IMG/VR virus record: IMGVR_UViG_3300027782_005853
Span: 1-28,948 of that record
DNA length: 28,948 nucleotides
Strand: one strand, 5' to 3'
Source: a virus
In this document: positions 6,407 through 13,629 of the stretch, piece after piece
Layout of the letters: every line of letters starts with the position of its first letter
Position numbering within the stretch: position 1 is the first letter of the stretch
Made by a program: the position numbers and the translations under genes
Notes under the pieces: generated by a model
Databases searched by the model: none
Seen by the model: the letters and a program-made list of their open reading frames with translations, nothing else
What the model was told of the DNA's origin: nothing

Positions 6407-7153
6407 TTATTTGTTAAGTGAAATGTTTCTTGCTTCCAAATAATCATATTTCCAATTTGGATTTAAAATTATTTCTCCAATAGGTTCTTTGTTGTTTTTG
6501 ATTTTGTATTCGACATATTGTTTGGCATGTTCGGAAATATTTTCTTTAGACGCACCAAATGAAGAACCATGATAATCTTGAGATGATCCAAATCTGTATA
6601 TGTAAAAAATTTCTTCTTTTTTTATAATTTGATGTATGTTGCCGTATTTACTTGATATTTTTCGGAACAATATTACATCTAAATCGCATTTGTCTGTATC
6701 TGAAACACTATAAAAATCTACATTTTTCCAACAATCTATATCCATGCACAAACTTGAATGATGTAAGTTACTACATTGTACTAAGTTTTTATTAGATTGT
6801 TCGATGAACGCATCTCCAGTGTGGAAAATACCATGTGTGTTTATATTTTTAATAGATAAAGATATTTTCCAAGGAAGATAAATGTCATCATCTTCCCAAA
6901 CAAAAACATATTTTCCTGTACAATAAGAAATACAATCATTAAATTTTTTACTTAATGGTGTTATTCTTTCTTTTGAATTTATTATTTTGACTTCTGGATG
7001 ATCGAATAACAAGGTTTGTTCTGAAAAGTCGTTCAATATGACTAATTCTTTTTCGCCTTCGTAATCTTGTAATAAAAAGCTATGAATTGCTTCTTCGAGT
7101 AATTTAGTTCTACCATATGTGGCACAATAGCAACTTACTTTTGGATTTGTCAT
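6407..7153 (-). CDS. Glycosyltransferase family 2
   Basis: A 248-residue GT-A glycosyltransferase. The N terminus KVSCYCATYGRTKLLEEAI is the typical nucleotide-binding start of GT2 enzymes. LVILNDFSEQ follows near residues 38-46 and the metal-binding acidic motif WEDDDIYLPWK is at residues 86-96. The C-terminal half has a helical region and an EARN end. It would transfer a sugar from an NDP-sugar to a glycan, protein or modified DNA base; the acceptor is unknown. There is no Shine-Dalgarno sequence: the ATG is preceded by TATATATT and then CCACT, the same layout as at 14991. It is one of at least three glycosyltransferases in the window. Confidence 0.88.
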   Translation of the reverse strand: MTNPKVSCYCATYGRTKLLEEAIHSFLLQDYEGEKELVILNDFSEQTLLFDHPEVKIINSKERITPLSKKFNDCISYCTGKYVFVWEDDDIYLPWKISLSIKNINTHGIFHTGDAFIEQSNKNLVQCSNLHHSSLCMDIDCWKNVDFYSVSDTDKCDLDVILFRKISSKYGNIHQIIKKEEIFYIYRFGSSQDYHGSSFGASKENISEHAKQYVEYKIKNNKEPIGEIILNPNWKYDYLEARNISLNK

Positions 7154-7158
7154 AGTGG

Positions 7159-7166
7159 AATATATA
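7159..7166 (-). promoter_or_regulatory. TATA-like box five bases before a start codon
   Basis: TATATATT (minus strand), then CCACT, then the ATG of the GT2 gene. The placement would start transcription at or next to the ATG if this acts like a T4-type late promoter. It is weak on its own; see the finding on leaderless starts. Confidence 0.3.
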
Positions 7167-7176
7167 TGATGTTTAA

Positions 7177-7383
7177 CTATTTTTTGCTTTTAGGCGCTTT
7201 GTGTACATAATAAATAGTTATATTTTCTTTTCCGTACTTTGTTTCGATAATGTGTCGAGCAGAACTAGAAGAGTTCGCCTTGACTGTTTCTTCTGATCTA
7301 GCGAAAGGCTTTTTTATTGCAAAGCTAACTTCGTATTCAGTAAGTTCGATAAAATAAACATATGCTGCTGGCACATCAAACAT
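7177..7383 (-). CDS. Small hypothetical protein, 68 aa
   Basis: A 68-residue protein with a good AAGGAG ribosome-binding site eight bases upstream. It starts MFDVPAAYVYFIELTEYEVS and ends with a basic HKAPKSKK tail. The pattern is alternating strands with a central helix (SSSARHIIETKYG), similar in layout to small phage alpha/beta proteins. I do not recognise a family. It lies between the tRNA and the GT2 gene on the same strand. Confidence 0.65.
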   Translation of the reverse strand: MFDVPAAYVYFIELTEYEVSFAIKKPFARSEETVKANSSSSARHIIETKYGKENITIYYVHKAPKSKK

Positions 7384-7443
7384 AACATCTCCTTGATTGA
7401 TTCTCCTATTTACTATTTAATCACAAATAATTTGAAAGTAAAG

Positions 7444-7515
7444 TGGGGACAACTGGATTCGAACCAGTAACCGAATTTTTATGAGAAATTTGCTCTACCA
7501 TTGAGCTATGCCCCC
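7444..7515 (-). tRNA. tRNA with CAT anticodon (elongator Met or Ile2)
   Basis: A complete 72-base cloverleaf. Acceptor GGGGGCA pairs with TGTCCCC (one G-T), the D-arm is GCTC/GAGC with AATGGTA in the loop, and anticodon stem AATTT/AAATT holds loop CTCATAA. The variable loop has five bases and the T-arm ACTGG/CCAGT holds TTCGAAT. The anticodon is CAT. The G1-C72 pair and the lack of G-C pairs in the anticodon stem argue against an initiator tRNA, so it reads AUG, or AUA if C34 becomes lysidine. The discriminator is A and the genome does not encode the CCA end, so CCA addition is required. Confidence 0.95.
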
Positions 7516-7647
7516 GTGAAAAATCAATATTACTTTAAAGTGAATTTAGAATCAAGATTAATTTTTTTAAATAACACTATTGCGTTTTAAAATAAATTAA
7601 TTAACATTTGGAAAGAGTATCGATTCAATTAAAAAGGATGTTGTGCC

Positions 7648-7950
7648 ATGACGATGACTTATTTGGCTTGTGCTTTTAGTTTATTACTTGGTATGTATTC
7701 CATGCCATTTTCGCTTGCAATGATCAAGCATAATTACAAGATGACAGATCTTACTTTCACGGAAAAAATACAAAACATAATTGTACTTTTTCTAGTAGCA
7801 ACATTCCCATTAATAAACTTCGCTAGTGCTATAGAAATATTTTTATTTAGGTCTTATATCTTTTCTTATATTTCTGGAGCATATGGTTTTATATTTATAA
7901 CATTTTATTTTTTAGATAAGACATTAAGTACTAGCGATTATTTTAGATAA
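7648..7950 (+). CDS. Small integral membrane protein
   Basis: A 100-residue protein with about three membrane segments, near residues 3-24, 43-65 and 70-90. The hydrophilic link between the first two carries HNYKMTDLTFTEK. AAAAGG is about ten bases before the ATG. It ends LSTSDYFR; the coding bases for LSTS are repeated immediately after the stop codon (7950-7967), as if a 27-bp unit had been duplicated. No family is recognised; a holin-like or host-membrane role is possible but not shown. Confidence 0.7.
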   Translation: MTMTYLACAFSLLLGMYSMPFSLAMIKHNYKMTDLTFTEKIQNIIVLFLVATFPLINFASAIEIFLFRSYIFSYISGAYGFIFITFYFLDKTLSTSDYFR

Positions 7951-7967
7951 TTAAGTACTAGCAATTA
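7923..7967 (+). repeat. 27-bp spaced direct repeat across a stop codon
   Basis: ATTAAGTACTAGC(G/A)ATTA occurs at 7923-7940 and 7950-7967 with one mismatch. The first copy is the last codons of the membrane protein gene. The second follows the stop codon and runs into the end of the convergent DUF1003 gene. Confidence 0.7.
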
Positions 7968-8411
7968 ATTTTTTTTATTCATATTAATCTGGTGCGTTTC
8001 GGCTATAAGAGTTTCCATTCTTTTAGTTAGTTCGAGAAGCTCCTTAGATGTTTGAATAGAAGTTTGCATGAGTGCGATGGCAGCTTGATGAAGTTCTTCA
8101 CGATGTTCAGCATCTGAATGCTCCCACTCTTTATCTCTTTCTGCCTGTCTTGTTTGGGCGAGAAGAATAAGAGGAGCAGCGTAAGCAGCTTGAGTGCTAA
8201 ACGCTAGATTTAGTAATATGTATGGGAATGGATCGAATACAACGCCCATAAAGGAGTTCAAGATGATCCATATGAACACAAAAATAGTTTGTATTATAAG
8301 GAATACTGGAGTTCCGAACAGTCGTGCGAATTTTTCGGCAATTGTACCGAAAAAATCTCGCCCAAAAGAATCGTGAATAACAAATTGAGCTTCTTGTTTG
8401 TTGTTTTCCAT
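7965..8411 (-). CDS. DUF1003 family membrane protein
   Basis: A 148-residue DUF1003 protein. The family pattern is clear: FGTPVFLIIQTIFVFIWIIL (first membrane segment, residues about 32-52), then FDPFPYILLNLAFS and TQAAYAAPLILLAQTRQAERD (second segment, about 62-84). A cytoplasmic helical tail follows (HREELHQAAIALMQ and LLELTKRMETL). Length is normal for the family. DUF1003 proteins are common in bacteria and are sometimes proposed to relate to metal or envelope stress, but no firm function is known to me. Its presence in a phage-like genome suggests a gene taken from a host. No Shine-Dalgarno sequence is seen before the ATG. Confidence 0.88.
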   Translation of the reverse strand: MENNKQEAQFVIHDSFGRDFFGTIAEKFARLFGTPVFLIIQTIFVFIWIILNSFMGVVFDPFPYILLNLAFSTQAAYAAPLILLAQTRQAERDKEWEHSDAEHREELHQAAIALMQTSIQTSKELLELTKRMETLIAETHQINMNKKN

Positions 8412-8469
8412 AAAGTATTAATCAATCGAATATTGTAATTTAAAAATAATTTAATAGGAGGTTTTAAAA

Positions 8470-8901
8470 TTGGAAATTAGATTGTTTAGAAAATCAGATT
8501 TAAAAAAAGGATTAATGAATTGTCTTAGTGAATTAGGAGAAATACATTCCGAGGCTAGTGATATTCCTCAAATTTTAAAACATAGAAGCAAATGTGGAAT
8601 TAAAACCTTTGTTGTCGAGGATGATAATAGGATCATAGCAACAGCTAGTTTGTTATTACAATCTAAATTTCGTTACAAAGAAAAATGTGGTTACATTGAA
8701 GATGTTTGTGTGGCCAAGGACTTTCAAAGAAAAGGAATTGGGAAGCTGTTAATAGATTATGTTATTCTTCAAGCCAAACGAGAGCCTTGCTATAAATTAG
8801 TTCTTTTTACTACTGAAGAAAATATTGGATTTTATAAAAACATAGGTTTTTCCCAACAAGAAGCGATTTTTTTTCGCTTAGATTTGAGTAAACAAATATG
8901 A
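8470..8901 (+). CDS. GNAT acetyltransferase, GNA1-like
   Basis: A 143-residue GNAT enzyme. The start is TTG at 8470, chosen because a perfect AGGAGG sits seven bases before it. GYIEDVCVAKDFQRKGIGKLL at residues 74-94 is motif A with the acetyl-CoA loop QRKGIG. Near residues 107-127, CYKLVLFTTEENIGFYKNIG closely resembles glucosamine-6-phosphate N-acetyltransferase (GNA1), which makes GlcNAc-6-phosphate on the way to UDP-GlcNAc. GNA1 is best known from eukaryotes, but related GNATs occur in bacteria and phages, so substrate identity is tentative. It overlaps the AAA ATPase gene by four bases (ATGA). Confidence 0.88.
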   Translation: MEIRLFRKSDLKKGLMNCLSELGEIHSEASDIPQILKHRSKCGIKTFVVEDDNRIIATASLLLQSKFRYKEKCGYIEDVCVAKDFQRKGIGKLLIDYVILQAKREPCYKLVLFTTEENIGFYKNIGFSQQEAIFFRLDLSKQI

Positions 8902-9968
8902 ACTGGATGACACCGATATTAGCGTTGAGTGGAATCGCTGTTGGCATGTGGGCGATCATTAGATATTTGATTTTGGTAGAAATACGAATCGACAACAACA
9001 CATTCAGAACTCTTTATGACATCTGTAAAGATGAAAAGAAATTTATAATTGACGAAGAGTTTTTTACTGAGATAAGACATCCGGTAGTTTACAGAGCTTT
9101 TTGTTTCAATAAAAATTTCCCATGGTTTTACATTAGTCATTACGAGAGGTTACTTCAAGCGGGATTTCAAGGTAAGGATTTAGTCACTTCTATAATGTGT
9201 ACTCGCTGGAATTACAAAAAGATAAAAACTTTTTTAGAAATTAGTCTTAAGCAATTACAAATTAATTTATTCGGCATACCAGTTAGAATAGCAACTCCAT
9301 GGAACACAGATAAAATTGGAGCCATAAAATACGCTAATAATCCTATATTTCCAGAAAGTTTATGGAAAGACTTTGATGATGAGATCGGAAGCGTATTATT
9401 GAAAAATTCCAAAACAGGAGCTATTTTGTATGGCGAACCCGGCAATGGAAAAACTTCTTATGTGAAATACCTTGCAGTTAAACATAATTTACCAATAACA
9501 ATTATAACATTTGTTCCTGAGTTTACGAATATAGACATCATGTTCATGTTTTCTCAGATATCATCAGGTACGATTGTTCTTTTAGAGGACTTTGACAATT
9601 ACTTTGATGGTAGAAAGTGCATCATAGGAGAAGGAAACAACGGAAGTAACAATATGGGAATCAAGTTTACATTTGATGTAATACTTAATTGTTTAGATGG
9701 TGTTTATAATTCTTATGAAAGAGTTGTTTTTATATTGACTGCGAATAACATTGAAAAAATAGATGAAGCATTAAGAAGTAGGCCGAGTAGGTTTAAATAT
9801 GTTAAGTGCTTTTCTAATCCAGATTTGGAATTAAAAACTAAATTAATTGAAGAATGGGCTGAAGCTGCTGGTAATTTAAATTTGGATCAAATTCTTAGAT
9901 TGAAAGAATTCAAACAACTTGGATTTAGCTTAGAAGAATCAAAAAAGAAAATGGATATTAACACATGA
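8898..9968 (+). CDS. Membrane-anchored AAA ATPase, Bcs1-like
   Basis: A 356-residue protein. Residues 4-27 form a single N-terminal membrane anchor. A family-specific middle region follows, then an AAA domain from about residue 150: Walker A GEPGNGKT at 179-186, Walker B TIVLLEDFD at 225-233, LNCLDGV at 263-269, sensor-1 TANN at 281-284 and an arginine segment ALRSRPSRF at 291-299. The anchor, the LNCLDGV box and the TANN-x5-DEAL order match Bcs1-type ATPases. These remodel or move folded proteins across membranes in mitochondria, and their role in bacteria and phages is largely unknown. It is translationally coupled to the GNA1-like gene. Confidence 0.88.
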   Translation: MNWMTPILALSGIAVGMWAIIRYLILVEIRIDNNTFRTLYDICKDEKKFIIDEEFFTEIRHPVVYRAFCFNKNFPWFYISHYERLLQAGFQGKDLVTSIMCTRWNYKKIKTFLEISLKQLQINLFGIPVRIATPWNTDKIGAIKYANNPIFPESLWKDFDDEIGSVLLKNSKTGAILYGEPGNGKTSYVKYLAVKHNLPITIITFVPEFTNIDIMFMFSQISSGTIVLLEDFDNYFDGRKCIIGEGNNGSNNMGIKFTFDVILNCLDGVYNSYERVVFILTANNIEKIDEALRSRPSRFKYVKCFSNPDLELKTKLIEEWAEAAGNLNLDQILRLKEFKQLGFSLEESKKKMDINT

Positions 9969-10059
9969 GTATATTTTCATATTGTTAAATTTTTTATATA
10001 TGATAGTATTCGTTTTATCAGATGCATGTTGCAGCTGAAATTCTCAAGGAGGTATTGTT

Positions 10060-11097
10060 ATGTACGGATTGCTATTTGTTGTCGCTTCTTTGGTAAATGG
10101 AGATGGCTACAAGCTATTGTCTCAAGAGAGACACGATGTACTTGCCTCTCATATACCCGATAGTAAAGATCTTATATTGAATAGAATTAGAAAGTACCCT
10201 AATTTATTAATATATACAAGCAAAGAAATTCCCGAGGCATATCAAGATTGGACAGGAGGATTGCCGGGAATACATTCTCCAAGTTACAATATATCTGCTG
10301 CAAAACCACAAGAAAAATTTGGTAATCCAAATGTGGAATTCCCGTGGGGGCATCCAGCGGGAACAGAATTAGTTCCTAATGATTCAATGTCGTCTTTTAA
10401 GTTTATATTATTGCCAAAAGGCGAATCTATAAAAGTTTACAGGAAGCTACTTGATGGCGATAGAAGATCGTCTTATTTGTGGGAGTTCCCTAAAGGCTCT
10501 ATTGTTGGCGAAGTATTGCAAATATACTACAAAGAGACTCATTACACCTTTGAGATTCGATTGCGTAAAAAAGAAGATGTAAATTGGAAGATTAGTGTGT
10601 ACAGACCATTTTCAAATCTTAAAGAATTTGGTCAATATTGCAAATCAAATGGCGTTGATCTTTATTATAGGGATGAAAGAATATCTCAATCACATCAAAT
10701 ATTCAAAGGAGATGTGGTAACAACATCTTTGGAGAAGATTCCTGATAGTTTAGTCAGAAAGGCATTAAAAGAGACATTCGTGAATGTACTGGGTCAAGAA
10801 TGGCATGGTGACGCACACGCTGCTACTACCAATGCTGATTTTCACATTGTTCCTAAGAATTACCAAGCAGCAACGATAGCCTTGACAAGTAATTCTTGTA
10901 TTAGATGTCACGAATCTGTTTTGAAACATGCTAATGATTTTGATTTTAGGCGTGACTGGTATGGAAGGGTTCGTGGAAGTGATGGGATATTTAGTTTCCA
11001 CCCATTTGATCCATCTTGTATTTCCTATAGTGGAATTTATCAAGGTGAAAAAATTCGTGATGAATTTATAAAAAATGGAATTATAAAAATAGAGTAA
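10060..11097 (+). CDS. Secreted CxxCH (c-type haem) protein
   Basis: A 345-residue protein with a perfect AAGGAGG site. Residues 1-13 are a short hydrophobic start that could be a weak export signal, though no basic residue precedes it. Near the C terminus, CIRCH at 280-284 is a c-type haem attachment motif, followed by DFDFRRDWYGRVRGSDGIFS and HPFDP. The middle (residues about 110-185) looks like a beta-rich domain. One haem motif late in a long protein resembles planctomycete-type extracellular cytochromes more than soluble electron carriers; this is from memory. The axial ligand could be one of several Met or His residues. A strong terminator follows the stop. Haem attachment would rely on host cytochrome c maturation. 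Confidence 0.75.
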   Translation: MYGLLFVVASLVNGDGYKLLSQERHDVLASHIPDSKDLILNRIRKYPNLLIYTSKEIPEAYQDWTGGLPGIHSPSYNISAAKPQEKFGNPNVEFPWGHPAGTELVPNDSMSSFKFILLPKGESIKVYRKLLDGDRRSSYLWEFPKGSIVGEVLQIYYKETHYTFEIRLRKKEDVNWKISVYRPFSNLKEFGQYCKSNGVDLYYRDERISQSHQIFKGDVVTTSLEKIPDSLVRKALKETFVNVLGQEWHGDAHAATTNADFHIVPKNYQAATIALTSNSCIRCHESVLKHANDFDFRRDWYGRVRGSDGIFSFHPFDPSCISYSGIYQGEKIRDEFIKNGIIKIE

Positions 11098-11103
11098 TAA
11101 AAA

Positions 11104-11130
11104 AGCCCCTGATATTCAGGGGCTTTTTTT
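11104..11130. terminator. Strong bidirectional intrinsic terminator
   Basis: AGCCCCTGA, a three-base loop TAT, then TCAGGGGCT followed by seven T. An A-run precedes the stem, so it also has a T-run on the minus strand. It separates the convergent CxxCH gene and EF-hand gene and should end both transcripts. Its GC-rich nine-base-pair stem stands out sharply in this AT-rich window. Confidence 0.93.
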
Positions 11131-11141
11131 ACATAAACATA

Positions 11142-11636
11142 TTATTCTTGTTCTTCTGATTCTATTTTGTCAATCGCCTGTCTTATTCTAGAAATTTGCA
11201 AAGGATCTTTATCCTTTGGCATATTGTTTTTAATGATTCTAAGAATCGACATAAAATGGGATTTATCTTCGTGAGCTAGGTCGATTAATGCGGTGAATAG
11301 TGGTTCTATTTTAGTTGCCAAGTTTGCGCTGCTGATTCCTAAATCAGAGCCAAACTTAGTAACAGTAGTTTCCATTTTCATACAATTTTTCATGCCTTTT
11401 TTCTTATGCTTTTTGGCATGTTCGGTTGCTTTTTTGATTGCTTCTTCTTTAGACATGCCACTAGCCATCATACGACTTGCCAGCACATCAATAAAATCTA
11501 TTTTGCCATCGCCATTTACATCTTGAGCTTTGACTTTTTTCTTTGCTTTCTTGCCTTCGCAAAGATCATAGTATTGATGTTCGGTGATCATACCTGCGAG
11601 GTAAAGACCGTAATTTGCATTTTGTTTATCGTACAT
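11142..11636 (-). CDS. EF-hand protein with basic linker
   Basis: A 164-residue protein. A single EF-hand or dockerin-type calcium loop lies at residues 39-50 (DVNGDGKIDFID), with ligands at positions 1, 3, 5, 9 and 12 (D39, N41, D43, D47, D50). It is flanked by a Lys-rich stretch and by VLASRMMASGMSKEEAIKKA. Residues 65-80 are strongly basic. The C-terminal half (residues about 85-164) looks like a helical bundle. AAAGGA lies before the ATG. Loops of the GDGK-x-DF-x-DV type followed by R-M-x-A-S-G-M occur in some large-phage proteins, so a virion role is possible. Confidence 0.75.
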   Translation of the reverse strand: MYDKQNANYGLYLAGMITEHQYYDLCEGKKAKKKVKAQDVNGDGKIDFIDVLASRMMASGMSKEEAIKKATEHAKKHKKKGMKNCMKMETTVTKFGSDLGISSANLATKIEPLFTALIDLAHEDKSHFMSILRIIKNNMPKDKDPLQISRIRQAIDKIESEEQE

Positions 11637-11737
11637 TTTTGTATTCCTTTTTTAATCTTACTGAATATCAGTTATTACTATATATTATTCGATATTTCAT
11701 TATTTGACTTTTAAATTCATAAAACGTAATATTTACT

Positions 11738-12013
11738 ATGAATTTACAAAAATGGTTTAAAGAATATAAGTCAAATTTATCTTGCACTTACTGCAACGCA
11801 AATCATCCAGCAGTATTAGATTTCCACCACAAAGATCCAAATAAAAAAGAATTTGATATTTATCGTCTTGTCAAAAATAGTTCGAGCAAAAAACTTATTA
11901 TTGAGCTAGAAAAATGCGAACCTATATGTTCTAACTGTCATAGAAAATTACATGCAAAAAAAGGAATATTCAATGCCAATCAAAGATCCTATAGCGAAAA
12001 AAGAATATCATAA
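11738..12013 (+). CDS. Small zinc-dependent HNH endonuclease (copy 1)
   Basis: A 91-residue HNH nuclease. C16-x-x-C19 and C64-x-x-C67-H68 make the zinc site, LDFHH at 27-31 gives the catalytic His pair, and the ...IELEKCEPICSNCHRKLH end is typical. Compared with the next gene it lacks the KDPIAKKEYHKEYHKK leader and ends in a tail, SYSEKRIS, formed where the reading frames overlap. It may be a trimmed duplicate or a minimal active form. The ATG has no clear Shine-Dalgarno sequence. The MNLQKWF start resembles the capsid tag but is part of the HNH family alignment, so I do not count it as a tag. Confidence 0.83.
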   Translation: MNLQKWFKEYKSNLSCTYCNANHPAVLDFHHKDPNKKEFDIYRLVKNSSSKKLIIELEKCEPICSNCHRKLHAKKGIFNANQRSYSEKRIS

Positions 12014-12311
12014 AGAATACCATAAAAAATGGTATATAAAAAATAAAGAAAAGCGTTGTGAACAAATAAAGAATCGTGAAAAATTAATTAGAAAAATGTT
12101 TCAAGAATACAAATCTAAACTATCTTGCTGTAAATGCGGAGAGAACGAAAGCGTAGCTTTAGATTTCCATCATGTTGGAAAAAAAACTGATATATTGAGC
12201 GTCATGGTGCATGATGGATTTTCTTGGGAAAGAATACAGGAAGAAATAAAAAAGTGTATAGTTTTATGTTCTAACTGCCATCGAATAGAACATTATAAAA
12301 ATAAAAATTAG
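11973..12311 (+). CDS. Zinc-dependent HNH endonuclease (copy 2)
   Basis: A 112-residue HNH nuclease. It starts MPIKDPIAKKEYHKEYHKKW, a common opening in this family, with AAAGGA about nine bases upstream, so I prefer ATG 11973 over the in-frame ATG at 11952. C52-x-x-C55 and C99-x-x-C102-H103 bind zinc, and LDFHH at 63-67 is the catalytic region. It is clearly related to copy 1 (EYKSKLSC versus EYKSNLSC) and overlaps its 3' end by 41 bases in another frame. As free-standing nucleases these may be selfish elements; no interrupted gene is obvious around them. Confidence 0.88.
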   Translation: MPIKDPIAKKEYHKEYHKKWYIKNKEKRCEQIKNREKLIRKMFQEYKSKLSCCKCGENESVALDFHHVGKKTDILSVMVHDGFSWERIQEEIKKCIVLCSNCHRIEHYKNKN

Positions 12312-12326
12312 AACAATATATATGAT

Positions 12327-12650
12327 ATGTTATACTTTTATATTATTGCAGCCGTATTTTACACATTCGACATGTTGATAACATTCAATGATGGATTCAG
12401 GAAATCAAATTGGTATTTACCAATGTCAATTACTGGTAATTTATTTGGTTCTATTTGTTGGTTTATGCTTGTAAAGCACTTGGACAACAACGATAGAATA
12501 CTAATTCATAGTGTATATTGGGATTTCATGATTTTGTTAATCGGATACATGTTGCCCTTAATGATTTATCAGTTTCACTTTAACTTTGGTCAAATTATTG
12601 GGATGTCAATGGTTGTGATTGGTTTGTGTTTACTCAAGGCGTTTCATTAA
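12327..12650 (+). CDS. Multi-pass membrane protein, 107 aa
   Basis: A 107-residue protein with about three to four membrane segments (residues about 2-18, 33-50, 68-84 and 88-105). A loop with FRKSNWYLPM sits between the first two. There is no Shine-Dalgarno sequence; AATATATA ends four bases before the ATG. The stop overlaps the start of the zinc-ribbon gene as TAATG, so the two are coupled. Function unknown. Confidence 0.68.
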   Translation: MLYFYIIAAVFYTFDMLITFNDGFRKSNWYLPMSITGNLFGSICWFMLVKHLDNNDRILIHSVYWDFMILLIGYMLPLMIYQFHFNFGQIIGMSMVVIGLCLLKAFH

Positions 12651-12847
12651 TGGAAAATGAATTAAATTTTAAAAATATTACATGTGATGCGTGTGGCTCT
12701 ACATGCAAAAACATCGAATTAGATATATTTGAATATTCTAAATTTGAAAATGTAAGTCAAAACTCTAGAAGATTTTGTTTTGATTGTTCTAAAAAAATAA
12801 ACGAATTTATAAATCAGATGACCAATCTAAACGAATTTAATATATAA
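12650..12847 (+). CDS. Small zinc-ribbon-like protein
   Basis: A 65-residue protein with two CxxC pairs, C12-x-x-C15 and C43-x-x-C46, separated by about 27 residues, as in small zinc ribbons. The start is the ATG at 12650, overlapping the stop of the membrane protein gene (TAATG); a longer frame from 12626 would lie inside that gene. It probably binds zinc and may bind nucleic acid or a protein partner. Family unknown. Confidence 0.62.
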   Translation: MENELNFKNITCDACGSTCKNIELDIFEYSKFENVSQNSRRFCFDCSKKINEFINQMTNLNEFNI

Positions 12848-12874
12848 GTTTTATATATATCGTTAAGAGGTAAC

Positions 12875-13609
12875 ATGAATACAACTTTGTTGTTTTTAAT
12901 CATTTTCGAAATATTATCACAGAAATACAGAGTCATTTTACCGCCAGCACCTCCACAACCACCAGTATTAAACAATACAGTTAAAGCTCAGATAGCAAAT
13001 CAAAACATTAATTTCAATACTGGAAGTAGTATTAGTGGTGGTGGCGGATTTGGTGGTGGTTTCCAACAAAGTACTGGTGGTATTCAAGGAACCGCCCAAT
13101 ACACACAAAATAACACTTCGGGAATGCAAATATCGCAACTGTATCAATTGCCAATCGCTACGCAATTTCAGCAGGGCGGTGGATTCGGTCAGGGCGGTGG
13201 ATTCGGTCAGGGCGGTGGATTCGGTCAGGGCGGTGGATTCGGTCAGGGCGGTGGATTCGGTCAGGGCGGTGGATTCGGTCAGGGTGGTGGATTCGGTCAG
13301 GGTAGTGGATTTGGTCAGGGTAGTGGATTCGGTCAAGGTAGTGGATTCGTTCAAGGAGGTGGATTCGGTCAAGGAGGTGGATTCGGTCAAGGAAGTGGTG
13401 GATTTGGTCAAGGAAGTGGTGGATTTGGTCAAGGAAGTGGTGGATTTGGTCAAGGAAGTGGTGGGTTTGCTAGTGAACAAGCAATAGGAACAAATAATCC
13501 TTTTTATATCATGGCTACGCAAGGTATTATGTCTGGAATTGGTGGTTCAGCGTTTCGAAGTGGTGGTCAGTTTGGTGGTGGTTTCAACAATGGCGGAAAT
13601 GGATTGTGA
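12875..13609 (+). CDS. Secreted GGGFGQ-repeat protein with MATQGI tail
   Basis: A 244-residue low-complexity protein. Residues 3-15 (TTLLFLIIFEILS) form a hydrophobic export signal or anchor, followed by a proline stretch PPAPPQPP. From about residue 100 to 198 there are some fifteen copies of GGGFGQ and its variants GSGFGQ and GSGGFGQ. After the repeats comes NNPFYIMATQGIMSGIGG, matching the tail of the small secreted protein at 71-358, then a short Gly-rich end. AAGAGG precedes the ATG, and a TATATATA box lies about 15 bases before it. Gly/Phe/Gln repeats suggest a flexible, self-associating or adhesive fibre; that is inference. Confidence 0.78.
   Translation: MNTTLLFLIIFEILSQKYRVILPPAPPQPPVLNNTVKAQIANQNINFNTGSSISGGGGFGGGFQQSTGGIQGTAQYTQNNTSGMQISQLYQLPIATQFQQGGGFGQGGGFGQGGGFGQGGGFGQGGGFGQGGGFGQGGGFGQGSGFGQGSGFGQGSGFVQGGGFGQGGGFGQGSGGFGQGSGGFGQGSGGFGQGSGGFASEQAIGTNNPFYIMATQGIMSGIGGSAFRSGGQFGGGFNNGGNGL
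13172..13470 (+). repeat. 18-bp tandem repeat array, about 15 units
   Basis: The unit is GGCGGTGGATTCGGTCAG, identical in the first six copies. It then varies at synonymous and Gly/Ser positions, and ends with 21-bp units that add one Gly codon. The gradient from perfect to degenerate copies suggests recent expansion at the 5' end by slippage or unequal recombination. It is coding, not a CRISPR: there are no spacers. Confidence 0.95.
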
Positions 13610-13629
13610 GTACTATAAAAACACACGGA

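Noticed and set aside
11738-11770. MNLQKWFKEYK start of an HNH gene as another capsid-targeting tag
   Set aside because: The same residues align with an internal part of the neighbouring HNH protein (RKMFQEYKSKLSC), so they belong to the nuclease fold.
13172-13470. Repeat array as a CRISPR
   Set aside because: The units are directly adjacent coding repeats with no spacers.
12968-13522. Long open frames on the minus strand and in another plus frame over the GGGFGQ array
   Set aside because: They are by-products of an 18-bp repeat, with compositions such as repeated LTEST or VRAVDS and no start signals.
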